The notes under the pieces were generated by a model. It did not search any database. It saw only the letters and a program-made list of their open reading frames with translations, and was not told the origin of the DNA. A stretch of 64,000 nucleotides of DNA, taken from NCBI RefSeq assembly GCF_900116645.1, contig NZ_FPBO01000032.1:1-64000 (forward strand), written 5' to 3'. Shown here piece by piece: positions 56,557 through 64,000 of this stretch. Positions within the stretch are counted from its first letter, which is position 1. Every line of letters begins with the position of its first letter. The translations under genes and the position numbers were made by a program. Source of the DNA: Pseudoduganella namucuonensis (lineage in GTDB: Bacteria; Pseudomonadota; Gammaproteobacteria; Burkholderiales; Burkholderiaceae_D).

Positions 56557-57567
56557 TTACTTGGCGTTCATCAGCGCGACGGTGGTGTCCAGCATGCGGT
56601 TGCTGAAGCCCCACTCGTTGTCGTACCAGGACGACACCTTCACCAGGCGGCCCGACACCTTGGTCAGGGTCGAGTCGAAGTTCGACGAGGCCGGGTTGTG
56701 GTTGAAGTCGATCGACACCAGCGGTTCGGTCTGGTAGGTCAGCACTTCCTTCAGCGGGCCCTCGGCGGCCGCCTTCATCAGCGCGTTGACCTCGTCCACC
56801 GTGGTGTCGCGGTTGGCGATGAAGGACAGGTCGACCAGCGACACGTTGATGGTCGGCACGCGGATCGCGAAACCGTCCAGCTTGCCGTTCAGCTCGGGCA
56901 GCACCAGGCCGACCGCGGCGGCGGCGCCGGTCTTGGTCGGGATCATCGACATGGTGGCCGAACGGGCGCGGCGCAGGTCCTCGTGCATCACGTCGCTCAG
57001 CACCTGGTCGTTGGTGTAGGCGTGCACGGTGGTCATCAGGCCGGTTTCCAGGCCGATCGCGTCGTGCAGCGGCTTGACCAGCGGGGCCAGGCAGTTGGTG
57101 GTGCAGGACGCGTTCGAGATCACGGTGTCCGACGCCTTCAGCACGCCGTGGTTGACGCCGTACACGATGGTCGCGTCCACGTCCTTGCCGCCCGGCGCGG
57201 AAATGATCACCTTCTTGGCGCCGCCCTTCAGGTGGGCCGAGGCTTTTTCCTTGGTGGTGAAGAAGCCGGTGCACTCCAGCACCACGTCCACGCCCAGCTC
57301 GCCCCATGGGATCTCGGCCGGATTGCGCTGCGCGAACACACGGATCGGATCGCCGTTGACGATCATGTTGTCGCCTTCCACCGTGACGGTGCCGGGGAAC
57401 TTGCCGTGGGCGGTGTCATAACGGGTCAGGTGCGCGTTCGACTTGGCGTCGCCCAGGTCGTTGATGGCAACGATCTGGATGTCATGTTTCTTGCCGCCTT
57501 CGTAGAAAGCGCGCAGTACATTACGGCCGATGCGGCCGTAGCCATTGATTGCTACTTTGATCGTCAT
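56557..57567 (-). CDS. gap: glyceraldehyde-3-phosphate dehydrogenase
   Basis: This 336-residue glycolytic enzyme oxidises glyceraldehyde-3-phosphate to 1,3-bisphosphoglycerate. The catalytic cysteine is C155 in VISNASCTTNCLAP, with H182 in TVHAYTNDQ. The N-terminal Rossmann motif is INGYGRIGRNVLRA, and the acidic residue in INDLGD favours NAD as cofactor. SWYDNEWGFSNRMLD closes the C-terminal domain. It follows tkt by 30 bp on the same strand, so the two form an operon. Confidence 0.97.
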   Translation of the reverse strand: MTIKVAINGYGRIGRNVLRAFYEGGKKHDIQIVAINDLGDAKSNAHLTRYDTAHGKFPGTVTVEGDNMIVNGDPIRVFAQRNPAEIPWGELGVDVVLECTGFFTTKEKASAHLKGGAKKVIISAPGGKDVDATIVYGVNHGVLKASDTVISNASCTTNCLAPLVKPLHDAIGLETGLMTTVHAYTNDQVLSDVMHEDLRRARSATMSMIPTKTGAAAAVGLVLPELNGKLDGFAIRVPTINVSLVDLSFIANRDTTVDEVNALMKAAAEGPLKEVLTYQTEPLVSIDFNHNPASSNFDSTLTKVSGRLVKVSSWYDNEWGFSNRMLDTTVALMNAK

Positions 57568-57597
57568 TCTAAGCTCCTGATGATTAAAAAAAGTGTG

Positions 57598-59595
57598 TTA
57601 CGCGGCGATTACAGATTTGACCTTGGCTACCACGTTCTCCACCGTGAAGCCGAAGTGCTTGAACAACACGCCCGCCGGGGCCGATTCACCGAAGGTGTCG
57701 ATGCCGACCACGGCGCCTTCCAGGCCGACGTACTTGTACCAGAAATCGGTGACGCCGGCCTCGATGGCCACGCGCGGTACGCCCTTGGTCAGGACGCTGG
57801 CCTTGTAGGCTGCGTCCTGGCGGTCAAATACTTCCGTCGCGGGCATGGAGACCACGCGCACGGCGATGCCCTCGGCGGCCAGCGCGCTGGCGGCGGCCAC
57901 GGCCAGTTCCACCTCGGAACCGGTGGCGATCAGGATGGCTTGGGCGTCGGCCACGTCGTTCAGCACATAGCCGCCGCGCGCGATGTTGGCGATCACGGAT
58001 TCCGAACGCTCCTGGTATGGCAGGTTCTGGCGCGAGAAGATCAGCGTGCTCGGACCGTTCTTGCGCTTGATGGACTCGCCCCAGGCGACCATCGACTCGA
58101 CGGTGTCGCACGGACGCCAGTTGTCCAGGCCCGGGATCAGGCGCAGCGACGAGACGTGTTCGACGGATTGGTGGGTCGGGCCGTCCTCGCCCAGGCCGAT
58201 GGAGTCGTGGGTGAACACGAACAGCGAACGCTGTTTCATCAGCGCGGCCATGCGCAGCGCGTTGCGGCTGTAGTCAGAGAAGGTCAGGAAGGTGGCGCCG
58301 AACGGGATGTAGCCGCCGTGCAGGGCGACGCCGTTCATGATGGCGGCCATGCCGAACTCGCGCACGCCGTAGTTGATGTGGTTGCCCGGCTTGCCGGAAC
58401 GAACGGCGATGCATTCCTTCCAGTTGGTCAGGTTGGAGCCGGTCAGGTCGGCCGAGCCGCCCAGGAATTCCGGCAGGATCGGGGCCAGGGCCTGGATCGC
58501 GTTCTGGCTGGCCTTGCGGGTGGCGATGGTTTCCTTCTTCTCGACGCAGGCGGCGATGGCCGCCTGCAGCGCCTGGTCGAAGTTGCCCGGCAGTTCACCG
58601 GCCATGCGGCGCGCCAGTTCGGCCGCCTCGGCCGGGAACTGCGCCTGGTAGCCTTCCAGCTTGGCGGTCCACTCGGCCTCGTGCCTGGCGCCCGCCTCCT
58701 TGGCGTCCCAGGCGGCGTACACGCCTTCCGGCACTTCGAACGGGGCGGCGTCCCAGCCGATGTACTCGCGCACGGCCGCGACTTCCTTGTCGCCCAGCGC
58801 GGCGCCGTGCACCTTGTCGCCGCCCTGCAGGTTGGGCGAACCCTTGCCGATCACGGTCTTGCAGCAGATCAGGGTCGGCTTGTCGGCCTGTTTCGCGGCG
58901 GCGATGGCGGCGGCCACGGCGGCCACGTCATGGCCGTCCACGTCGCGGATCACGTTCCAGCCGTAGGCCTCGAAGCGTTTCGGGGTGTCGTCGGTGAACC
59001 AGCCCTCGACCTTGCCGTCGATGGAGATGCCGTTGTCGTCGTACAGGGCGATCAGTTTTTTCAGGCCCAGGGTGCCGGCCAGCGCGCACACCTCGTGCGA
59101 AATGCCCTCCATCAGGCAGCCGTCGCCGACGAAGGCGTAAGTGTAGTGGTCGACGATGTCGAAGCCCGGCTTGTTGAACTCGGACGCCAGCAGCCACTCG
59201 GCCAGCGCCATGCCGACCGCGTTGGCGATGCCCTGGCCCAGCGGGCCGGTGGTGGTTTCCACGCCCGGCGTGATGTCCACTTCGGGGTGGCCCGGGGTTT
59301 TCGAGTGCATCTGGCGGAAGGACTGGATGTCGTCCATCGTCACCGCGTAGCCGGCCAGGTGCAGCAGCGCGTAGTGCAGCATGGAGCCGTGGCCGTTGGA
59401 CAGCAGGAAGCGGTCGCGGTTCACCCATTTCGGATTGGTCGGGTTGTGGCGGTGATGACCGCTCCACAGCGCCACGGCGATCTCGGCCATGCCCATCGGC
59501 ATGCCTGGGTGGCCGGAGTTGGCCTTTTGTACAGCGTCCATTGCCAGTGCGCGGATCGCGTTGGCCATTTGAGTGGTGGGGAGCGTAGTCGTCAT
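57598..59595 (-). CDS. tkt: transketolase
   Basis: This 665-residue thiamine-diphosphate enzyme of the pentose phosphate pathway also supplies erythrose-4-phosphate, the AroG substrate. The cofactor motif is GDGCLMEGISHE (from 157), and the first domain begins ANAIRALAMDAVQKANSGHP with the conserved histidine. The pyrimidine domain has THDSIGLGEDGPTHQSVEHV and the C-terminal domain ends with the DTFGESAPAG motif. The length is typical. It is the first gene of the tkt-gap pair and is divergent from rsmE. Confidence 0.97.
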   Translation of the reverse strand: MTTTLPTTQMANAIRALAMDAVQKANSGHPGMPMGMAEIAVALWSGHHRHNPTNPKWVNRDRFLLSNGHGSMLHYALLHLAGYAVTMDDIQSFRQMHSKTPGHPEVDITPGVETTTGPLGQGIANAVGMALAEWLLASEFNKPGFDIVDHYTYAFVGDGCLMEGISHEVCALAGTLGLKKLIALYDDNGISIDGKVEGWFTDDTPKRFEAYGWNVIRDVDGHDVAAVAAAIAAAKQADKPTLICCKTVIGKGSPNLQGGDKVHGAALGDKEVAAVREYIGWDAAPFEVPEGVYAAWDAKEAGARHEAEWTAKLEGYQAQFPAEAAELARRMAGELPGNFDQALQAAIAACVEKKETIATRKASQNAIQALAPILPEFLGGSADLTGSNLTNWKECIAVRSGKPGNHINYGVREFGMAAIMNGVALHGGYIPFGATFLTFSDYSRNALRMAALMKQRSLFVFTHDSIGLGEDGPTHQSVEHVSSLRLIPGLDNWRPCDTVESMVAWGESIKRKNGPSTLIFSRQNLPYQERSESVIANIARGGYVLNDVADAQAILIATGSEVELAVAAASALAAEGIAVRVVSMPATEVFDRQDAAYKASVLTKGVPRVAIEAGVTDFWYKYVGLEGAVVGIDTFGESAPAGVLFKHFGFTVENVVAKVKSVIAA

Positions 59596-59736
59596 CGTGG
59601 TGATTGCGGAAGGTTTGGAATCGGTTGCAACGGGGTTAGGGCCGGCTTGCTAGAACCAAGTATTTTACCAGACCATCGGCCCGGAGCTTAAAATTGCGCT
59701 AGAAAACCAACCAAGCGCCACCGTTCCAGGACCACC

Positions 59737-60462
59737 ATGCCCCGTTTTTACTGCCCCGCCCCGCTCGCCATCGGCCTGACCATCGACCTGCCGGAGGCGG
59801 TCGCCCACCACGCGCACGTGGTGCGGCTGGCGCCGGGCGACACGGTCACGCTGTTCAACGGCGAGGGCGGCGAGTACACGGCGGTGCTGGCCACGGTGGA
59901 TAAACGGCGCGCCAGCGCGGAGGTCAAGGCCCACACGGCGCGCGACGCGGAGTTGCCCTACGCCATCACCCTGGCCCAGGGCTTGCCCGAGGGCACCAAA
60001 ATGGACTGGATCATCGAAAAGGCGGTGGAACTGGGCGTGGCGGCGGTGCAGCCGCTGGCGGCGCGGCGCTGCGTGGTGCGGCTGTCGGGCGAGCGGGCCG
60101 AGAAGAAGCTGGCGCACTGGCGGGGCGTGATCGTGGCAGCCAGCGAGCAAAGCGGGCGCAACCGGCTGGCGCACCTGGCGCCGGTGGAGGACTTCAAGGA
60201 CTGGATAGTCCAGCAGGACCTGCACAAGCGCGTGATCCTGACGCCGCGCGCCGGCGAGTCGCTGGCCGACTGGGCGCGCCACCAGCCGCCGCAGGCGCTG
60301 ACCATCATGGTCGGGCCGGAGGGCGGCTTCAGCGCGGAGGAGGAGGACATGGCGCTGGCCCACGGCGCCCTCGCCCTGGCCATGGGCCCGCGCATCCTGC
60401 GCACCGAAACGGCCGCGCTGGCGGCGCTGGCGGCCCTGAACGCGGCCTGGGGCGGCATGTGA
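59737..60462 (+). CDS. rsmE: 16S rRNA (uracil-1498-N3)-methyltransferase RsmE
   Basis: This 241-residue SPOUT-class methyltransferase modifies U1498 of 16S rRNA using SAM. The trefoil-knot motifs are TIMVGPEGGFSAEEEDMA and LGPRILRTETAA-like (MGPRILRTETAALAAL here), and the N-terminal PUA-like domain has HHAHVVRLAPGDTVTLFNG. The middle EGTKMDWIIEKAVELGVAAV is also diagnostic. The next gene starts 61 bp later on the same strand, so co-transcription is possible. Confidence 0.95.
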   Translation: MPRFYCPAPLAIGLTIDLPEAVAHHAHVVRLAPGDTVTLFNGEGGEYTAVLATVDKRRASAEVKAHTARDAELPYAITLAQGLPEGTKMDWIIEKAVELGVAAVQPLAARRCVVRLSGERAEKKLAHWRGVIVAASEQSGRNRLAHLAPVEDFKDWIVQQDLHKRVILTPRAGESLADWARHQPPQALTIMVGPEGGFSAEEEDMALAHGALALAMGPRILRTETAALAALAALNAAWGGM

Positions 60463-60523
60463 TCCTGGGTTAAAATACGCGGTTTTTCACCCCTGCCCGA
60501 TAACTACCGGCACTGGAACCCAC

Positions 60524-62155
60524 ATGCTACGACTGAACGAAGTAAAACTCCCGCTCGACCATACTCCCGAACAATTGACCGCCGCCATCCTGGCGCGCCT
60601 GGGCGTGGGCCCGGAACAGATGACGGGCTACACCGTCTTCAAGCGCAGCTACGACGCGCGCAAGAAATCCGCCATCGTCCTGATCTACTCGATCGACGCG
60701 GAAACCACCGACGACGCCGGCATCCTGGCGCGCAACCAGCGCGACACCCATTTGATGCCGTCGCCGGACACCAGCTATAAATTCGTCGCCCGGAACGTCA
60801 ACGCCGACGGCGCCCAGCCGCGCCCGGTGGTGATCGGCATGGGTCCCTGCGGCCTGTTCGCCGCGCTGATCCTGGCGCAGATGGGCCTGAAACCCATCGT
60901 GCTGGAGCGCGGCAAGATGGTGCGCGAGCGCACCAAGGACACCTTCGGCTTCTGGCGCAAGCGCGAGCTGAACCCCGAGTCGAACGTGCAGTTCGGCGAG
61001 GGCGGCGCCGGCACCTTCTCGGACGGCAAGCTGTACAGCCAGATCAAGGACCCCAAGCACTACGGCCGCAAGGTGCTGACCGAGTTCGTCAAGGCCGGCG
61101 CGCCGGAGGAGATCATTTACGTCAGCAAGCCGCACATCGGCACCTTCCGCCTGGTGAAAATGGTGGAGGCGATGCGCGAGGAGATCGTGTCGCTGGGCGG
61201 CGAGATCCGCTTCGAGCAGCGCGTGGCCGACGTCGAGATCGAGGAGCGCGACGGCCAGCGCCAGGTGCGCGGCCTGCTGCTGGCCAGCGGCGAGCGCCTG
61301 GCCACCAACCACGTGGTGCTGGCCATCGGCCACAGCGCGCGCGACACCTTCGAGATGCTGTACCAACGCGGCGTGTACATCGAGGCGAAACCGTTCTCGA
61401 TCGGCTTCCGCGTCGAGCACCCGCAGTCGCTGATCGACCAGTGCCGCTTCGGCCCCAACGCCGGCCACCCCATCCTGGGCGCGGCCGACTACAAGCTGGT
61501 GCACCACGCCTCCAACGGCCGCGCCGTGTACAGCTTCTGCATGTGCCCGGGCGGCACGGTGGTGGCGGCCGCGTCCGAGCCGGGCCGCGTGGTCACCAAC
61601 GGCATGAGCCAGTATTCGCGCAACGAGCGCAACGCCAACAGCGCCATCGTGGTCAACATCTCGCCCGAGGAGGACTATCCGGGCCACCCGCTGGCCGGCA
61701 TCGAGTTCCAGCGCCGGCTGGAGGAGAAGGCGTTCGAGCTGGGCGGCGGCAACTACAACGCGCCGGGCCAACTGATGGGCGACTTCGTCGCCGGCCGGCC
61801 GTCGACCGCGTTCGGCGCGGTGGTGCCGTCGTACAAGCCGCAGGTGACGCTGACCGACCTGGCCACCATCCTGCCCGAATTCGCCGTGACGGCGCTGCGC
61901 GAGGCCTTCCCGGCGTTCGACAAGCAGGTCAAGGGCTACTTCAAGGCCGACGCGGTGCTGACCGGGCTGGAGACGCGCACCTCGTCGCCGATCCGCATCA
62001 AGCGCCGCGACGACGACTTCCAGAGCCTGAACACGCGCGGGCTGTTCCCGGCCGGCGAGGGCGCGGGCTACGCCGGCGGCATCCTGTCGGCGGGCGTGGA
62101 CGGCATCAAGGTGGCCGAGGCGGTGGCGCTGTCGATGGCGGCCGCCGGGAAATAA
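60524..62155 (+). CDS. FAD-dependent oxidoreductase (COG2509-like)
   Basis: This 543-residue flavoprotein resembles the uncharacterised FAD-dependent dehydrogenases of the COG2509 type. An N-terminal about 90-residue domain (RLNEVKLPLDHTPEQLTAAI, then YTVFKRSYDARKKSAIVLIY) precedes the FAD Rossmann fold VVIGMGPCGLFAALILAQMG (about 102-121) with LERG at the end of the second strand. SNVQFGEGGAGTFSDGKLYS and the C-terminal FPAGEGAGYAGGILSAGVDG are family signatures. No substrate is known for the group. It is in the same orientation as rsmE; the downstream kinase is convergent, five bases away. Confidence 0.85.
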   Translation: MLRLNEVKLPLDHTPEQLTAAILARLGVGPEQMTGYTVFKRSYDARKKSAIVLIYSIDAETTDDAGILARNQRDTHLMPSPDTSYKFVARNVNADGAQPRPVVIGMGPCGLFAALILAQMGLKPIVLERGKMVRERTKDTFGFWRKRELNPESNVQFGEGGAGTFSDGKLYSQIKDPKHYGRKVLTEFVKAGAPEEIIYVSKPHIGTFRLVKMVEAMREEIVSLGGEIRFEQRVADVEIEERDGQRQVRGLLLASGERLATNHVVLAIGHSARDTFEMLYQRGVYIEAKPFSIGFRVEHPQSLIDQCRFGPNAGHPILGAADYKLVHHASNGRAVYSFCMCPGGTVVAAASEPGRVVTNGMSQYSRNERNANSAIVVNISPEEDYPGHPLAGIEFQRRLEEKAFELGGGNYNAPGQLMGDFVAGRPSTAFGAVVPSYKPQVTLTDLATILPEFAVTALREAFPAFDKQVKGYFKADAVLTGLETRTSSPIRIKRRDDDFQSLNTRGLFPAGEGAGYAGGILSAGVDGIKVAEAVALSMAAAGK

Positions 62156-62159
62156 AAAG

Positions 62160-63506
62160 TCAGTCCCGCCGCAGCGGCAGCTTGATGTGGAAGCGGCAGC
62201 CCCGCTCCACGGCCGCGTCCACCGCGACGTGGCCGCCCATCTGGTGCACGATGGTGTAGACGATGTGCATGCCCAGCCCCGAGCCGCCCTGCCCCCGCTT
62301 GGTGGTGAAGAAGGGTTCGAACACGCGCTCGCGCACGCCGGGCGCCAGGCCGACGCCGTCGTCGGCGAAATCCATCAGCAGCCACGGCTGGCCGTCCACG
62401 TCGGCGACGCGGGCGCCCACCGTCACCAGGCCCGGCCCGCCGTCCGGGTAGCCGTGCTTGGCCGAATTCATCAGCAAGTTGGACAGGATTTGCGACAGCT
62501 TGCCGGCCGGCAGGCGCGGCCGCAGCAGCGGATCGATGTCCAGCGCCACGCCGATGGTTCCCTTGCGCAGTGCCGGGCTGTGCGCCGACACCACGCCTTG
62601 CACGTAGTCGTGCAGCGCCAGTTCCGTGACGTGCTCGGCGCCCTGGTCCACCGCCAACTGCTTGAAGTTGCCGATCAATTCGGCCGCGCGCGCCAGGTTC
62701 TGCTCGATCAGCGAGGCCGCGCCCTGCAGGCGCGTGGCCAGCGCCACCATGTCCGAACGGCTCACCTTGGGGCTGTTCAAGGTGGCTATCATCTGCCGCG
62801 CGAAGTCGGCCATGCCGGAGGCGGCCGTCACCGCCACGCCGATCGGCGTGTTGACCTCGTGCGCCACGCCGGCCACCAGCGCGCCCAGCGCCGCCATCTT
62901 TTCCTGCTCCACCATGCTGGCCTGCGCCGCGCGCAGCGCCTCGGTGCGCTGCTGCACCTTCAGCTCCAGCAGCGCCTCCCGGTCCTGGTGCTGCAGCTCT
63001 GCCGCGCAGCGCGAGGCGAAGATGGACAGCAGCGACAAGGCCAGCAGCCGCTTGTTCTCGGCCATGGGCTTGGTGTCGATGGCCGACAGGATGCCCAGCG
63101 TCTTGCCCTCGGTGTCGATCATCGGCATGCCGATGTAGCTCTCGGCGCGCATGTCGACCAGCAGCGTGTCCCGCGGATAGTCGGCCTGGATGCCGCAGGC
63201 GTGGAAGCACATGGTCTGGTCCGTCACGTCCTGGCAGGGGGTGTGCATCAGGCTGTATTCCATGTTGTCGATGTGCCGGTCGCCGGCCCACACGGCCAGC
63301 GTGCGGATGCCCTCGCCGCCGTCGGCCATGGCGATCACGCGGCCGGCGATCACGTAGGTGACGTCCAGCACCTCGGCCAGGTCCCGCACCAGCATGCGCA
63401 TGAACTCGTCGCCGCGCAGGCGCGAGGTGGACGCGGTGATGGAGCGCAGCGCCGCTTCCGCCAGCAGGCGGCCATCGTGTTCGTCGAATACGGCGGGACT
63501 GCTCAT
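62160..63506 (-). CDS. sensor histidine kinase with GAF domain
   Basis: This is a 448-residue cytoplasmic kinase without membrane segments. A GAF domain (about 20-170) has the pattern MHTPCQDVTDQTMCFHACGI with three cysteines (C91, C100, C104) and GMPMIDTEGKTLGILSAIDT. A coiled linker (about 170-205) leads to the phospho-acceptor region VAGVAHEVNTPIGVA with H216. The HATPase domain has NLLMNSAKHGYPDGG, DFADDGVGLAPGVRERVFEP and GGSGLGMHIVYTIVHQMGG. The ATG at 63506 is chosen because the longer frame has no family character. It lies 50 bp after the HD-GYP gene on the same strand, so they probably form one signalling module. Confidence 0.88.
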   Translation of the reverse strand: MSSPAVFDEHDGRLLAEAALRSITASTSRLRGDEFMRMLVRDLAEVLDVTYVIAGRVIAMADGGEGIRTLAVWAGDRHIDNMEYSLMHTPCQDVTDQTMCFHACGIQADYPRDTLLVDMRAESYIGMPMIDTEGKTLGILSAIDTKPMAENKRLLALSLLSIFASRCAAELQHQDREALLELKVQQRTEALRAAQASMVEQEKMAALGALVAGVAHEVNTPIGVAVTAASGMADFARQMIATLNSPKVSRSDMVALATRLQGAASLIEQNLARAAELIGNFKQLAVDQGAEHVTELALHDYVQGVVSAHSPALRKGTIGVALDIDPLLRPRLPAGKLSQILSNLLMNSAKHGYPDGGPGLVTVGARVADVDGQPWLLMDFADDGVGLAPGVRERVFEPFFTTKRGQGGSGLGMHIVYTIVHQMGGHVAVDAAVERGCRFHIKLPLRRD

Positions 63507-63556
63507 GGCGTCTCCAGACTGGCAAGGGGCAAGCGGGGCAAGGGGCGCGGCGGCGG

Positions 63557-64000
63557 CTACTCGTAAAGCCGGCGCAGTTCGGCCTCCCGCGCCAGCAGCA
63601 GCAACGCCAGCGCGGGGTCGAAGCGCTTGCCGCTCTCCGCGCGCACCTGCTCGAGCGCGTGCTCCAGCGGCCAGGCGGGACGGTAGCAGCGCGGGCTGAC
63701 CATGGCGTCGACGAAATCGGCCAGCGCCACGATGCGGCCGGCCATGCTGATGCGCTCGCCGCTCAGGCCGCGCGGATAGCCGGCGCCATCCCAGCGCTCG
63801 TGGTGCTCGTGGGCGATGGCGGCGGCCAGCTTGAGCACCGGCTGGGGCGAACCGGCCAGCATGGCGCGCCCGGCCTCGCAGTGCCGGCGCATGACGCCCC
63901 ATTGCGCGTCGTCCAGCGGGCCCGGCGTGTTGAGCACGTCGTCGGGCACGGCGGCGTGGCCGACGTCGTGCAGCGGCGCCGCCAGGCGCAGCCGCCGCGC
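63557..64000 (-). CDS. HD-GYP domain protein, C-terminal part (cut by window edge)
   Basis: The last 147 codons of an HD-GYP protein, a class that hydrolyses cyclic di-GMP. The visible part starts inside the domain with the metal motif LHDVGHAAVPDDVLNTPGPL. It continues with HHERWDGAGYPRGLSGERIS, which contains the GYP signature, and IVALADFVDAMVSPRCYRPA. The upstream part, where a receiver or other sensor domain would be, lies outside the window. The frame is open to base 64000. The kinase downstream could phosphorylate such a receiver, but this cannot be tested here. Confidence 0.9.
   Translation of the reverse strand, partial: ARRLRLAAPLHDVGHAAVPDDVLNTPGPLDDAQWGVMRRHCEAGRAMLAGSPQPVLKLAAAIAHEHHERWDGAGYPRGLSGERISMAGRIVALADFVDAMVSPRCYRPAWPLEHALEQVRAESGKRFDPALALLLLAREAELRRLYE

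Overview
The window is about 64 kb of GC-rich chromosome. It looks like a betaproteobacterium of the Oxalobacteraceae (Massilia/Duganella/Telluria/Janthinobacterium type). This is inferred from gene content and order: rimP-nusA-infB-rbfA-truB, yhdP-nitrilase-tldD, tkt-gap, several large TonB-dependent receptors, and intergenic hairpins ending in GGGGTCAGACC. I see no transposase, integrase, phage, CRISPR or rRNA, so this is mostly core chromosome with a few accessory loci.

Layout. 0-4 kb: 5' end of acs (minus), then yqhA-like, class I fumarase and murI (plus), and tRNA-His. 4-9 kb: a lone periplasmic solute-binding protein, a hybrid histidine kinase, an unrecognised 148-aa protein, a 39-aa membrane peptide and a lipoprotein. 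9-18 kb (minus): two tandem TonB-C-domain proteins, a chemotaxis receptor, dusA, a PhaC-like DUF3141 protein and typA. 17.8-27.7 kb (minus): the translation operon rimP-nusA-infB-rbfA-truB, preceded by scpB-rluB. 27.9-33.9 kb (minus): glucokinase, a DedA-rhodanese fusion and an ABC peptide-type transporter without a binding protein. 34.4-40.5 kb (plus): two TonB-dependent receptors. 40.6-50 kb (minus): an Asp/Asn beta-hydroxylase, aroG with its leader, tldD, a nitrilase-family amidase and yhdP. 50.2-56.4 kb (plus): glnE and a third TonB-dependent receptor. 56.5-59.6 kb (minus): gap and tkt. 59.7-62.2 kb (plus): rsmE and an FAD-dependent oxidoreductase. 62.2-64 kb (minus): a GAF-histidine kinase and the 3' part of an HD-GYP protein cut by the window edge.

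Most notable signals lie outside the proteins. (1) aroG is preceded by a promoter, a Phe-rich leader peptide and a rho-independent terminator, with the parts of a phenylalanine attenuator. (2) The hairpin between fum and murI contains an exact 23-nt inverted copy of the anticodon-arm region of the tRNA-His gene 1 kb downstream. (3) Large perfect intergenic hairpins recur through the window. Four share GGGG(T/A)CAGACC ends and resemble a dispersed REP-like family, and one of these sits inside the infB-rbfA operon. (4) rimP has a transcribed leader with an early terminator. (5) glk has a perfect palindrome between its candidate -35 and -10.

Functionally the window covers central carbon metabolism (acs, fum, glk, gap, tkt), aromatic amino acid entry (aroG), nitrogen control (glnE), ribosome and tRNA maturation (dusA, truB, rbfA, rluB, rimP, rsmE), and envelope transport and sensing. 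All calls come from reading the sequence; no database search was run.
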